64,000 bases of DNA from Arenicola marina (taxonomy: Eukaryota > Annelida > Polychaeta > Arenicolidae): positions 31,304,186 to 31,368,185 of the forward strand of contig OZ025258.1 of NCBI GenBank assembly GCA_964019135.1, in the 5' to 3' direction. The translations under genes and the position numbers were made by a program. The first letter of the stretch is position 1. The number at the start of each line of letters is the position of its first letter. The notes under the pieces are model-generated. The model was not told the origin of the DNA. It saw only the letters and a program-made list of their open reading frames with translations, and did not search any database. Of the stretch, positions 12,410 through 25,625 are shown in pieces.

Positions 12410-13120
12410 ATCAGTGCGGGAAGCGTCTTGCCGGAACCGGAAGTACGTGGGGAGGGGTTGGGGGCAGTAAAGTGGCGGAGGGCTCAGGAGGTAGGATTCG
12501 GCGGAAAATGGAAGTCGTTGGAGAGAATGAGGAGGTGATGGGTCGTGAGTGAGGTGGGGGTGGAGGGCGACATGAGGTTTGGGGTTGGAGCTGGCAGGCG
12601 GTGGAGGGAGGGACGGACAGGGCGTAGAACGGGATGCATAAGGAGATGAGCCTGTGGTGGAGGAGCGTCTGGGATAGCACGTGGGCTCTCTTATCACAAG
12701 TGCGTCCAAAGGTGTAAAGTAGGTCCTCTTCCACGGGCCACCACCCCCCTACCCCCCTCCCACTCCCCTTCTTACCCCGTTACATGTGTACCTTCCCTAC
12801 CACGCGCTTAACCGCTGACCCACTCCCTGTATCTGCACCCGTGTAAACTCCCCACCCAAGCCAAAGCCACTCAACCACCCCACCCAAAATGCCCCACCAC
12901 CCAGCCACGCAACATCACCCGAAAACACACCACACCCCCCCCCCCTCTCCACCCAAAGCACACCACAAGGCTACCACACCACAACACCAGGGGGCAGCAC
13001 CGCTATCGCACCTCCCTGACACTTCGCCATAAATAGCGAGCGGGTCAACGTCATTACACCGGGTCAGACCCCCCCCCACCGCCCCCCACCTCTCCCCCAC
13101 CGGTCCCCCTTACCCACACC
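12410..13120. repeat. Purine-rich tract switching to C-rich tract
   Basis: About 12410-12700 is G/A-rich on the plus strand and 12735-13115 is C-rich, with many runs of four or more C. A G-run lies just before at 12346-12362. A short (CCACCG) repeat follows at 13187-13204. No gene; Pro-rich open frames here come from composition. Confidence 0.7.
12984..12997 (+). promoter_or_regulatory. CTCF-like motif
   Basis: ACACCAGGGGGCAG matches the CTCF core CCASYAGRKGGCRS at all but the first base. It lies in a C-rich part of intron 2. Motif match by eye only; occupancy unknown. Confidence 0.35.
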
Positions 13121-13913
13121 CCACTGGCTCGCTCACGGACGGGACGGTGGTGGCCAGCCCGCAGTCAGTGAGTCTTATGTTCAAAACCGCCACCGCCACC
13201 GCCACTTTTGATTTTACTCCCTTTTTATCAGCTCCCATCGGCTCAATTTTACCCCCCCCAATCGCCGAAACAGACAAGTTTTTATTGGCCACAGCCCTGC
13301 CCCCTATCGGGAGATCAAACACAACAAAGGGACGCCGTTTAGGAGAGTGCGCGAGTAATGCTGCCTCACACGCTGGGCGCTGATAGCTCGCTACCTAAAG
13401 GCTTCCAGAAGAGAAACCAGTCTATTAAGGCTTTTTATTTCTTGTGTTTAAAAGCCGACGGCATGCGCGACCCTGCCAGTTTATTGTTCACTTAACGTTG
13501 GGTACGACCTTCACAAGTAACCTTCACAAATGGATGTCCCGAGAGCGGTCATCAAAATGTTCGGTTCCACATCGATTTACTGTGTCTACAACACTCGCAG
13601 GCTTCACCGCGGCATTCCGTGTTATAGTTTAGCTTAAACGCCTGTCGTATTTCGCATTATAGTTCACCGAGACTTCGGCGACAGCCACAGAAAGTAACAA
13701 AAACACATTTGCTAATTGGTCTTTACCTGCCGTCCCGATGATACACAGTGACCAGACGTGGAAGCCGACAGGCTTAAAGGAGACTTCAACCGGCGTTACA
13801 GTTCAATTTTTAACTGGTAACTGCTTAACAAACCCAGGCTTACCCAACAAACACAGCAACTATCATGCATAATGGCATGCAATCAATTCCAATTGCATAT
13901 TATTATTTTTTGA

Positions 13914-14040
13914 TTCGTTGTAATATGATTTACCTTGTATCATAATCTGATTTACCTTGTATCATAATCTGATTTACCTTGTATCATAATCTGATTTACC
14001 TTGTATCGTAATCTGATTACCTTGTATCATAATCTGATCT
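13914..14040. repeat. 22-bp tandem repeat
   Basis: About five copies of AATCTGATTTACCTTGTATC plus AT, nearly identical except for one copy with a single-base deletion and one with CGTA for CATA. AT-rich, in intron 2. Confidence 0.9.
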
Positions 14041-14439
14041 ACATACCTAAGCTACTACTAAGTCCACCCAACACACATAAAATGAAATGTTATGCATATA
14101 AAGTTTAAAACTGGCCAAGACACCTCCGGGATTGGATGAAACATGCCCAAATGCAAACGGCTAAATGCGGAGCTATAAATAATCTCAGTATATTTGTAGG
14201 ATGAAAGTGTCATTTAATTTATATTTATATGTCTGTTTATTTAGTTTACTCATTAGTTTCTTATCATCCGGAGCTCATTAGTAAGCTGATAAATAACTTT
14301 TAGTCCGTGTTACCTTTGGATGACAAAGAACACTTTGACAACTACATCCCATCCTGTGCTGTTAACATAAGGAAAATCCATTAAAAGTTGTCCCTCTCTG
14401 GGTATGTTATGTTCTTTGACCCACACATAATAAGGCCTG

Positions 14440-14960
14440 GGTCTCCAGCCTCCCGCTCCTCACTCTCCAACCCCGACCCCGCTCCCTGCCACCCCCGTCG
14501 TGTACGCCTCCCCCCCCCTCCCCATGCTGCCACCACTCGAGCGAGGCACCCCCCCCCCCTGCTGCCACCCACTCGAGCGAGGCACACTCTCCCAGACCGC
14601 GACAGCCGATCCCCCTCTTATCGCTCGTAAGTAGCCCGAAAGGGTGTTCGTATTTCACTTGATAGGTTTTCGGTGTCCCGTCACCCTTCATTCCCCCATT
14701 GCGCCCCCCCCACCCCACCCCACCCCCAGCTGCCCTCTCTCCCCCCCCCCCCACCTCCCAACGTCCCCTCCTACTCCACCCTTCTCTCCATTTCTCTCTC
14801 CCTCTTGTCCAATCACAACCCAACCCACTCTTCCAGCATTCACGCTGCCACTTCTCCAACCCCGCCCCTCGCCTGTCCAGCTGCATTCCCCCTCCCCCTT
14901 CCCCTCCCCCCATCCCGCGATGAGAAAGAGAGAAACTGTCGGCCCCCTCCCCCCTCCCTG
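14440..14960. repeat. C-rich low-complexity tract
   Basis: C-rich on the plus strand with an imperfect duplication containing CCACTCGAGCGAGGCAC near 14530-14586. Leads directly into the 71-bp array. The opposite strand is G-rich; the Gly/Arg-rich open frames of up to 279 codons across this area are artefacts. Confidence 0.75.
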
Positions 14961-15216
14961 GTTGGTTTCCCGTGATGGGGAAGCAGAAACAAACTGTCGG
15001 CCCCCTCCCCTCCCCTCCTCCTCCCTCCCTGGTTGGTTTCCCGTGATGGGGAAGCAGAAACAAACTGTCGGCCCCCTCCCCTCCCCTCCTCCTCCCTCCC
15101 TGGTTGGTTTCCCGTGATGGGGAAGCAGAAACAAACTGTCGGCCCCCTCCCCTCCCCTCCTCCTCCCTCCCTGGTTGGTTTCCCGTGATGGGGAAGCAGA
15201 AACAAACTGTCGGCCC
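14960..15216. repeat. 71-bp tandem repeat, four copies
   Basis: Copies of GGTTGGTTTCCCGTGATGGG start at 14960, 15031, 15102 and 15173, exactly 71 bp apart. Each has a unique half (GAAGCAGAAACAAACTGTCG) and a CCCTCC-rich half. Copies two to four appear identical, suggesting recent expansion; a decayed fifth copy precedes at about 14920. Confidence 0.95.
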
Positions 15217-18200
15217 CCTGATGTCAGTTTCAGGCTGGCCGCGCATCTCTCAGTCGAGAGTAAACAATGCTCCCTTTTATCCCACCATGTCTCCTCCACT
15301 CGCACAACTTTCTCCAGACAGTCTCTGAAGTTAATCCGTACTTTCCTCATATCCTGGAACTGGAACTTCAGGCAAAAAAAACCCGAGTTCGCAATGTTCC
15401 CATGCGTACGGCACTCTGCGTGCAGTCATATAGATCAGCATCCCCAAGTTAAGTGCATAACAACGTTTGCAATAAATAACTTTCAGTCATATACATATAT
15501 CACCTATTTGTATATTGGCACAGGGTGCACCTCCTACGTGAAGGTCTACATTGCCGAAGTAGGGGAAAATATATCGGATTTTTTTTCGTGATAAACCGTC
15601 CAAAAATATAGCTCATAGCTGTTTAGTCCACAGTAAGCAGATCCCGATGACAACCTATTCCGGACTACAGACCATGCTGCATATCTGGAACTAAAATTTT
15701 AATCATTGAATTAATGTGCCTAGATACCGACATCTCCAGAATGCACGCGATAATGTCAAGGTAAGCGGCGAAGACTATTATATTTTACAGCTAGAAATAC
15801 AATACTTAAAAAGAGCTCACGAGTAGCGTTAATGGACTTCCAGACTTCGGACGTCGAGGAAGTTAATGGGCTTGAACAGGTTTTCAACATTTAGTGTCAG
15901 TCGTTGATTGAGGTTATAAAAAATACTACAGTGTATCCCTGACGAATCTAATCTTTATTGAGCGCGCGTATACGGCAGATAACGGCACTAGAACTCCTAT
16001 TACGAGGCACATATGTGGAAGCGATGACAGAAATCGAGCTCTTGCATCACATGAGAGATAATGGACTCCGCCGTGGGATAACAGAAACGGAAATAAAGAA
16101 ACGTCATTGCCCCGAATAATACTTCAGAATTACCGAATCCATTTAGTGATTTTTTGTTCCTCTTTGGTGTAGCAGCAAATAAGTGTTCGCCGGGAAAGGA
16201 CTTTATAACAATACGTATTGCTGGCTGGTATGGGATGTCAGGAAAAGTAGATTCGACATGTGTTACTGGCCAGCGATAACCAACAGAAATGAGACGTGGT
16301 GTGTGGTATTAATGTCTGTACTACATAAAGGTTGGATAATCCAGGCTTTATAAGATGCATTAGGCCGTTCAATGCGGACGCTGATCCATTCAGCGTGATA
16401 ACCTGCCTTGGTGAGTGTCAGCAGCCTATTGCGCAATCCCTTCGCAGCCTAAAATATCATGGGCGATAATTGCGGAATAATAACTAAATTGGAAAGCGAA
16501 ACAAGTTGTGCCATAAAACGTCACATGTGACATTTCTGTTGGTGGGCATTCTCATGGGTTATTTACCATAGTCAACAGTTAATTTTGCAACGACAAAAGC
16601 ACCGTTGATCTGCCTTTAATCCTTGCCCTTGTGACAGTAAAACGGGCCGGGTGACATCTCAGCCGCCTGGACTTGTGAAGGGTTAATATTAGAATTTCCT
16701 AATTATTAATCCTGTTGAAACGTTCACGAGAGGATGACCGCTCCGTGGCAGTTTCCCTACAGCTCGTGTATTATAATGCGAGTTTTATATTATATTCCAT
16801 GTTATATTATATTATGAAATTGTGCATTATCAGCATAAATTGAATAGATTTTCTGAAATAATTGAAAACCGTGAGACGATTAATATAATATTAGTTATAA
16901 GCTATTTTACGGCTGTTATTCTATAGCCGGCCCCGGCAGCCTGTTTCCGTACAAGTAGCCAGGCCCTTATTGCCGACGTCATTAAAGTACGGTTCTCGCA
17001 TAAACAGAGGACTGCTAATTACTTTTAGCACCATACCAGACACGTTTATGTTCTCCACGCGACACGCGTTCTGCTGGTGCAGCCAGCCAATAACGTGTCC
17101 CTCCGTAACTCGCCAAACGGTGAAGGCAATATAAAGTTCAATATTACCACGCTTCTCAAGCTTAGACCTGGCTTTTAAATTTAACCTACAGACATTATAC
17201 ATAGCGTAGCATTTACCAAGGGAGATAAACTGTTGAAGCTTGCCGGGTGACACTGCGCGGTTACCATAATAATAAACCTCCGCATTTAATTCTGTGCATC
17301 GCCATTACTAACTAAACAAAATCAACTAAATGTGTGCCGAAATACAGAGCGTAGTCAAATGTGGATCATACAGAAATTTACGCTGAAATAATCCATTAAA
17401 CAGCAGCTGATTTCAAATCCGGAATTTTAAAACGCGGGTTTTGAAGACGATATTTGCGTATGAACGATGGTTGTGAAACCGACATATTTAAACGCAGGTT
17501 GAGAAGCCGAGATAGTTACGCGCGGGTTTTTCCCGACATCACTGCCAATGCAGGCCACTTGCTATATAATAAAAAAAATGTCCCACAATGCAGTGCATTA
17601 AATAATATCAGCCAGTTAGCGCCCGTCGGCCTATAGGCCGCAGAGAATCAACCCAAACGTCACGCCAGTCCAAAGATTGCGAATGTCCGATATATGACAC
17701 ACTGAAACAGTAATATAGAGCGAAGCATTGCTGTCTGCAAGTTTGGTTACAGAAATCAAATAATCGAGACAACAAAAAATACTAAATTATCAAAAAAACT
17801 ACGAAGAATTTGTGAACAATTTTTGATGTAGCCTTGTAATCGCTAACACACACTTCCCGTACATTATTAAATGCGAATTCACATAAGATCTTTATATCAA
17901 AATTTAATTTCAGACTAGTATAAAAAATTATTTGAGTGGTTTGCTATTAGTTATGTTAATTATTAATTAACTATTAACAAGTTGAAGGAATTTACATCAT
18001 TTTAAAATTTGCTATTTTTAAGTGATCCCATTGAAATTATCAATTATTTTGAACTCGTTCGCTAAACAGACGAAATATTAAACTTGTCAACTAAGCCTTT
18101 AATTATAGATTATACATAAATTATCATAAATCATAAGGATGGCATGGGCGAGATCTCGTTATGAAATATCGCGAAGATACATCGTATAGCGGCAAGTCGC

Positions 18201-18869
18201 TAACCCTCGTTAAATAAATGATGTTTGTAATTTTGTGTAAAAGTCACTACACACGTGGACGGGCGTCTTCCCTGCGAGACAGGAATGTTGGATTGGTAAT
18301 GTTCTATGTATTGTGAAGCTCTCCAGGGCGGTTTGGAATGTTTCAGCATAATGAAACGCGAAACAACCCTACATTTGCGCATATGACTGGTCACTATTAC
18401 CCTCTTCAAATTAAGCAAATTACCTGATGAAATGTTTATTTTATTGAACTGAACTAAATCCGGGCCGAGTAAGTAAATATTGTCTATTTATCCGTTATTC
18501 TACCCCGTGGCGGAGATATAACTTGCGGTGGTCGGACAGTCGCAGTCTCTCAGGGCGCACACTCCCCGGGCTGACTGCTGGTACAGGCGGCTTCGGCGGC
18601 GGGGGACGGAGCCTCCCCCTATAGCGTATACACCCGTGTTGTGTGGTATTAAGGATCCCATGCCGGGGTTTATAAACAACACTTCCCGTTAAGTAAACCG
18701 AGTAACCGCTGCAACGGGTGCAACGCGCGGCCGGACGCCATCGACCGAACACCAGGCGGCGCGCGGTTCACAGGGGCGCCGATAGGGGGCGTCCTGCCGC
18801 CACTTGGCGACCCCCGGTCACACTTATACCGGGCGTGTGTCACACCCACCGCGGCGGCCGGCGGGGTGG

Positions 18870-18992
18870 GTAGCACATACAGGAGGGGTGCGTGGAGGGG
18901 TGCGTGGAGGGGTGGGGGTCCGGTGGTAGGGTGGGGGGTTGGGGATGCTAGCGTGGTCTTTGGAGGGGTAGGGAGGTAGGAACGGTAGAGTG
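18870..18992. repeat. G-rich imperfect repeat
   Basis: Short tandem copies of GGGGTGCGTGGAG followed by GGTGGGGG-type sequence on the plus strand. No gene. Confidence 0.6.
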
Positions 18993-19019
18993 GGGGTGAT
19001 ATAATGATGATGAAAAGTG

Positions 19020-19295
19020 AAATTTCTGCACTACATATTGTAATTAATTTATGTGCTACATATTGTACTTAATTTCTGCACTACATATTGTAATTAATTT
19101 CTGCACTACATATTTTAATTAATTTCTGCATTACATGATAATTATTTTCTGCACTACATATGATCATTAATTTCTGCACTACATATGATCATTAATTTCT
19201 ACACTACATATGATAATTAACTTCTGCACTACATATGATAATTATTTTCTGCACTACATATGATAATTAATTTCTGCACTACATATTGCAATTCA
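19020..19295. repeat. 25-bp AT-rich tandem repeat
   Basis: About ten copies of a 25-bp unit, AATTTCTGCACTACATATGA plus TAATT-type ends, alternating between ATATTGTAATT and ATATGATCATT or ATATGATAATT variants. In intron 2. Confidence 0.92.
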
Positions 19296-19822
19296 CTTCT
19301 GTAGTTCATAAACCTACATCGACTTCAGAGCTTGAAGCTACGGCACAAGGCTTTAAATATTAAATTTATATCAAGTTCACACTTTGTCGAAATGAAACTT
19401 TTCTGTTAAACACATCGTTCTGATTCCTCAGCTTTCATAACACACGTATCTCTTCAAGGACCGAATTTATAATATTTATATACACTCATCATCAACAACA
19501 GTTGAAATATAAAGGTGTGAACCGTCTGGGACCGCCCCAGGATGCCCCCCCCCCCATCTCACACACACATCACATAACATAATTCAAACAATGACTACAT
19601 CCGAGGAAGTATATAGATGTCGATGGCTTCTTGCCTAGTTCAATGTGCAAGAACATATTTCCCAGTTGAATCGACTACTGCCTTTTATCCGGCCGCCATG
19701 TAGGGAGTTCAACCATGTATGTTGATAAGGCAGTACACACCGTCATTTTTATCTGGAATGTTCTGAACATAGCTGGTCGCTTGCTGCCTCAATATACCGA
19801 ACAGCGCAGGAGGCATATAGTA

Positions 19823-19836
19823 CTGCCACCTAGTGA
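19823..19836 (-). promoter_or_regulatory. CTCF-like motif
   Basis: On the minus strand TCACTAGGTGGCAG matches the CTCF core at all but the first base. A weaker look-alike, CCGCTAGACGGCAG, lies 43 bp away at 19866-19879 in the same orientation, so the two may form a pair. Confidence 0.35.
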
Positions 19837-20750
19837 GCCTTTTCGTGGTTAGCTGATGAATTGTGCTGCCGTCTAGCGGGCCATTTGGTTATAATGTTGT
19901 AACGGTGCGACGACGTGATACCGCCCGGTACAGACCAGAGGATGGCCATAGTACTAGTCAGAGTCTGTGGAAGCCAGGGGGGGGAGAGGGGGGGAGCAGA
20001 GGGTACATGGCACTCGCTGCCTTCGACTCACTCCGTTAGGGCTCTATTATATCTTTTGTCACGGACTTCCTCAATGCATTTTCACACTCGCTCGCCAGGG
20101 CGGCGCTGCCGCAGATTGATGGGAAAAATATGTCGCGCATGTGTACAAATTAGTGCCGGGGACCCAACCTACGCCTAATAATACACCGTATCAGGGGATA
20201 AAAAGTGTATTAAATACGCGGATCTTGTTAGGTTTATGTTTAATTCTTGAAAATCATAAATTACACCTGATTTAACCATATTTTAAGAATCTTGAATATC
20301 CGACAGCAGCGGTAAAAGCGGAACTTGCGTAGCCCCACCGTGCGGGGAGCTTGGCTGCATCCAGCGCGGAGTCATCCAGGTAACTCGAGGACTCACCCCG
20401 CCAGAGTCATAGGGAGGGGAGAGGGTGGGTGAGGAAATAGAGAGACAGTGACCGCCCCGCCCATGCACCTGGCTTACCATCCATCATGATGCCCCACGCG
20501 GAGACCAATAAAATACGAATTTGTCATGGCGAAGTATCCATGTAGCTGATTAAACAGACCCCCCGCAGTGACTGGGACGTCATATCATGCCGGTAAGGGG
20601 CGGTGGACGCGGGGGGGGGGGGGGGGGGTATGGATTGTAGCAGAATGAATCGATGTTTTAGGGCGCAATTTTGTACACAATGGCTTATGGAACATACTTT
20701 TGCTGTTCCATGTCACAATCACAACCGTCGGATATCAATAAATGCAATGA

Positions 20751-23304
20751 GCGGTCACAGTGTGGGGCGTTCACAGTGTGGGGCGGTCACAGTGTGTGGC
20801 GGTCACAGTGTGGGGTGGACACAGTGTGGGGCAGTGTGGGGCGGTCACAGTGTGGGGCGGTCACAACGTGGGGCGGTCACAGTGTGGGGCGGTCACAGTG
20901 TGGGGCGGTCAGTGTGGGGCGGTCACAGTGTATGGTGGTCACAGTGTGGGGCGGTCACAGTGTGTGGCGGTCACAGTGTGGGGCGGTCACAGCGTAGGGC
21001 GGTCATAGTGTGGGGCGGTCACAGTGTGGGGCGGTCACAGTGTGGGGCGGTCACAGTGTGGGGCGGTCACAGCGTGGGGCGGTCGGAGTTTGGGGCGGTC
21101 ACAGTGTGGGGCGGTCATAGTGTGGGGCGGTCACAGTGTGGGGCGGTCACAGTGTGTGGCGGTCACAGTGTGGGGCGGTCACAGTGTGTGGCGGTCACAG
21201 TGTGGGGCGGTCACAGCGTGGGGCGGTCACAGTGTGTGGCGGTCACAGTGTGGGGCGGTCATAGTGTGGGGCGGTCATAGTGTGGGGCGGTCACAGTGTG
21301 GGGCGGTCACAGCGTGGGGCGGCCACAGCGTAGGGTGGTCACAGTGTGGGGCGGTCACAGTGTGGGGCGGTCACAGTGTGGGGCGGTCACAGTGTGGGGC
21401 AGTCACAGTGTGGGGCAGTGTGGGGCGGTCACAGTGTGGGGCGGTCACAGTGTGGGGCGGTCACAGCGGGGGTCGGTCACAGTGTGGGGCGGTCACAGTG
21501 TAGGGCGGTCACAATGTGGGGTGGTCACAGTGTGGGGCGGTCATAGTGTGGGGCGGTCATAGTGTGGGGCGGTCACAGTGTGGGGCGGTCACAGCGTGGG
21601 GCGGCCACAGCGTAGGGTGGTCACAGTGTGGGGCGGTCACAGTGTGGGGCGGTCACAGTGTGGGCGGTCACAGTGTGGGGCGGTCACAGTGTAGGGCGGT
21701 CACAATGTGGGGTGGTCACAGTGGGGGGCGGTCACAGTGTGGGGCGGTCACAGTGTGGGGCGGTCACAGTGTGAGGCGGTCAGTGTGGGGCTGTCACAGT
21801 GTGGGGCTGTCACAGTGTAGGGCGGTCACAATGTGGGGCGGTCACAGTGTGGGGCGGACACTGTGGGGCGGTCACAGCGGGGGTCGGTCACAGTGTGGGG
21901 CGGTCACAGTGTGGGTCGGTCACGGTGTAGGGCGGTCAAAGTGTGGGGCTGTCACAGTGTGGGGCGGACACTGTGGGGCGGTCACAGCGTGGGTCGGTCA
22001 CAGTGTGGGGCGGTCACAGTGTGGGGCAGTGTGGGGCGGTCACAGTGTGGGGCGGTCACAGTGTGGGGCGGTCACAGTGTGGGGCGGTCACAGTGTGGGG
22101 CAGTCACAGTGTGGGGCGGTCACAGTGTGGGGCAGTCACAGTGTGGGGCGGTCACAGTGTGGGGCGGTCACAGTGTGGGGCGGTCACAGTGTGGGGCAGT
22201 CACAGTGTGGAGCGGTCACAGTGTGGGGCGGTCACAGTGTGGGGCGGTCACAGTGTGGGGCGGTTACAGTGTGGGGCGGTCACAGTGTGGGGCGGTCACA
22301 GTGTGGGGCAGTCACAGTGTGGGGCAGTGTGGGGCGGTCACAGTGTGGGGCGGTCACAGTTTGGGGCGGTCACAGTGTGGGGCAGTCACAGTGTGGGGCG
22401 GTCACAGTGTGGGGCGGTCACAGTGTGGGGCGGTCACAGTGTGGGGCAGTCACAGTGTGGGGCAGTGTGGGGCGGTCACAGTGTGGGGCGGTCACAGTGT
22501 GGGGCGGTCACAGCGGGGGTCGGTCACAGTGTGGGGCAGTCAAAGTGTGGGGCGGTCACAGTGTGGGGCGGTCACAGTGTGGGGCGGTCACGGTGTAGGG
22601 CTGTCACAGTGTGGGGCGGTCACAGTGTGGGGCGGACACTGTGGGGCGGTCACAGCGTGGGTCGGTCACAGTGTGGGGCGGTCACAGTGTGGGGCGGTCA
22701 CAGCGTGGGGCGGTCACAGTGTGGGTCGGTCACAGTGTGGGGCGGTCACAGTGTGGGGCAGTCACAGTGTGGGGCAGTGTGGGGCGGTCACAGTGTGGGG
22801 CGGTCACAGTGTGGGGCGGTCACAGCGGGGGTCGGTCACAGTGTGGGGCGGTCACAGTGTGGGGCGGTCAAAGTGTGGGGCGGTCACAGTGTGGGGCGGT
22901 CACAGTGTGGGGCGGTCACGGTGTAGGGCGGTCACAGTGTGGGGCGGTCACAGTGTGGGGCGGACACTGTGGGGCGGTCACAGCGTGGGTCGGTCACAGT
23001 GTGGGGCGGTCACAGTGTGGGGCGGTCACAGCGTGGGGCGGTCACAGTGTGGGTCGGTCACAGTGTGGGGCGGTCACAGTGTGGGGCGGTCACAGCGGGG
23101 GTCGGTCACAGTGTGGGGCGGTCACAGTGTGGGGCGGTCACGGTGTAGGGCGGTCACAGTGTGGGGCGGTCACAGTGTGGGGCGGACACTGTGGGGCGGT
23201 CACAGCGTGGGTCGGTCACAGTGTGGGGCGGTCACAGTGTGGGGCAGTGTGGGGCGGTCACAGTGTGGGGCGGTCACAGTGTGGGGCGGTGGGGCGGTCA
23301 CAGT
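20751..23304. repeat. 16-bp minisatellite, about 2.55 kb
   Basis: Roughly 160 copies of GGGGCGGTCACAGTGT with frequent single changes (GCAGTCACAG, GCGGACACTG, GGGTCGGTCACAG) and some 10-bp short forms. A block pattern containing GGACACTGTGGGGCGGTCAC recurs about every 300 bp in the second half, a sign of higher-order duplication. As 16 is not a multiple of three and the unit has no stop on the plus strand, all three plus frames stay open for up to 497 codons. Each unit holds GGGGCGG (GC-box-like) beside GGTCA (nuclear-receptor half-site-like). Confidence 0.97.
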
Positions 23305-24888
23305 TCCAGGCCGTGATTCAGGGTAACCCGGTGCGCCCGTGACCGGGGGGCTCCCTGACGCAGTATGTACGGTATTATCGGGTGATTACAGCACTAAGCA
23401 GCCGTGACGGGCTCCCAGCGGGCAAGGCGTCTGACAGCAGGAATGCTAACTGCTGCAAAGTTATGACAACAACGTCCACAACCCACCCACCCACCGCATT
23501 GCCAGCGTCGGCAGGTTACGGTGCTCGGCAGGGGGTGGGAGGAGCGGGGGGGGGGGGGGGAGCTAGAGCATACACGCAAGCGGTGGGGGCAGCCAGGTAG
23601 ACAGGTGAATTGGGATGTGCACCTGTTGGGACATTCCCCAAGTAAGACACCCACCCGACCGTCAAACCGGAAACTTATCGCAATTTCTCGGCAAGTTTCT
23701 CTCGTACGAGACGAGATTTTGACAGATCGGGGTCAAATTCGTCATGCGAAAAAGCGGCAAGCGACTTCAAAGTGAGAGCCTAGCCTGATAAATACCCGTG
23801 TCGGCACCTTAGATTTGCTTATTATCGCCCAGACAAGAGGGGCGAAATTCTCGTAGATTGAATGTCGGCTGCCGACGCTGATCGGCAAAGCTGCTGCGAT
23901 CTCAGTTCGTGAGTAACAAAAATGAATGACAAGCCGTATGTACCGCCCTGTCTTATGCAGCTATTCAGTCAATATCGAAACTTTGGATAAATCTCTTTGT
24001 CTTATCCTTTATCACCCCCACCCCGCCTGGGCCCGATAACATGTGTGATCATCCATGAGGCTTCCACGCCTTAACGATCCCTAAGTGCTTCAACACAATA
24101 TGTAATTCCTATCTTCTGGTTAAGGACCTAGGCTACACACGCGATGTAATAAATTTGAAAATTGATTGGTCTGTTATTACCTTAAGGCTGTAATGTTGTG
24201 TCCTTTGTGTGTATGATGCCGTGCACTTGTTAGACAATACGATGGCAAAGAATTGTAAAATAGAATAGAACACAGTATCTGACGGTAATTCTATACGAAA
24301 TAAATCATATTTAAAAACGCGAAATACGTTGGAAAAGCTAAAATTTTGAAGAAAGCCACTCTCCCATACGAGATTAGAAGACGACAAAAAAGTGGATTAA
24401 CAACATGGAGCGTTATTTATTGCATACAATTCGTCTTCGTATACACTTGGCTCTAAATACGTCATTTCCATTCCAAACAGTTTCACAAGTTCTCATGGAA
24501 ATTATTGCTGTATAAGTAAACCATAGTCTTGTACAAACAGTCCGGAGCTGTAGTTCCAACAAGTGCAAATAGAATCCCCGACAGATGTTGCATGGCAACA
24601 TTAACTATTTTATAGAGGAGAGGATTTTTTCTAAGATCACCGCTTTATTGTTCGCGGCGGGGTTCTTGGCTGCCGGAAAACAACAAAAGTGGCGCGGAGT
24701 CAGACCAATGGGTATCTGTTGGCGTGTCTGCTCGGCACAAGCGCCAGGTATCGGTGTTTAGATTGTCCTGATTGATGACCTCAGAGATGAACTTCAAAGC
24801 GATCTGGGTTTGTGCTATATGAACGCTGGGGTCCCGGGTGGAAGTGGGAGGTCGGGCAGGTAGGGAGTCAGGGGAAAGGAGGGGAGGC

Positions 24889-24990
24889 GAAGGTGGGTGG
24901 TATGGGGGCGGAGGTGGGTGGTATGGGGGCGGAGGTGGGGGGTGTGGGGGCGGAGGTTGGGGGTGTGAGGGCAGAGGTGGGGGGCGGAGG
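24889..24990. repeat. 21-bp G-rich tandem repeat
   Basis: About five copies of GGTGGGTGGTATGGGGGCGG-type units, degrading to GGTGGGGGGCGGAGG. Surrounded by G-rich sequence from 24835 to 25090. Confidence 0.85.
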
Positions 24991-25249
24991 TGTGTTAAGC
25001 GTATCTCCTCCGGATCTATTCCAGACTGTCTACCTGGATCTGGGGAGGGTAGGGGGTAGTGAGGGGGGCTGGCTGGGGGGGAGATTTGGAGGGGGTGCAT
25101 GTGGATACAGAGTAGAGGCGCTCGGCAGGAGCCAAGCCACGTTGTTATAGTAGTCAACAATATAATTGATCGATAGATTTTTTTTTGTGCATTTTTTTTT
25201 CATCCGCAGCACATGGAACTGCAAGAAATTTGTTTAATAAAATTACGAC

Positions 25250-25408
25250 GCTATCAGGGGTAGGTAGAGTGACGGATGTCCACGTGACGGGTGGGGAGGG
25301 CGCGAGGTGGGGTGGGGTTAGGTAGGGTGGGGTGAGGGTAAGGGGGCTGGGGTGGGGTGGATAGGGTGCGGGGCGGTGGGGGTTGGATGGGGTACCACGG
25401 GCACGATG
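25250..25408. repeat. G-rich tract with GGGTGGGG repeats
   Basis: Plus-strand G-rich sequence with loose copies of GGTGGGGT leading into the 52-bp array. No gene. Confidence 0.6.
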
Positions 25409-25625
25409 GGCCTGGCAGAGTGAGGCGAGGGGTGCCGTGGGGGTTGGGCCGGGCCCCAGAGGCATGGCAGGGTGAGGCGGGGGGTGCCGTGGGGGTTGGG
25501 CGGGGCCCCAGAGGCCTGGCAGAGTGAGGCGGGGGGTGCCGTGGGGGTTGGGCGGGGCCCCAGGACCTGGCAGGGTGAGGCGGGGGGTGCAGTGGGGGCT
25601 GGGCGGGGCCCCAGGGCCCGGCAGG
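25409..25625. repeat. 52-bp GC-rich tandem repeat, four copies
   Basis: Copies begin near 25409, 25461, 25513 and 25564 with GCCTGGCAGAGTGAGGCGGG and end in GGGCGGGGCCCC. Very GC-rich. Gly/Ala/Pro-rich frames seen on both strands are by-products. Confidence 0.92.

Noticed and set aside
14407-15246. 279-codon Gly/Arg-rich frame
   Set aside because: Complement of a C-rich tract plus the 71-bp repeat.
16921-17253. 110-codon minus-strand frame in intron 2
   Set aside because: No recognisable domain, no supportive splice sites; length is possible by chance in this intron.
21833-23326. 497-codon plus-strand open frame (and 360- and 327-codon overlapping frames)
   Set aside because: Pure 16-bp tandem repeat with no stop word; all three frames give the same peptide out of phase. 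No start context, splice pattern or domain.
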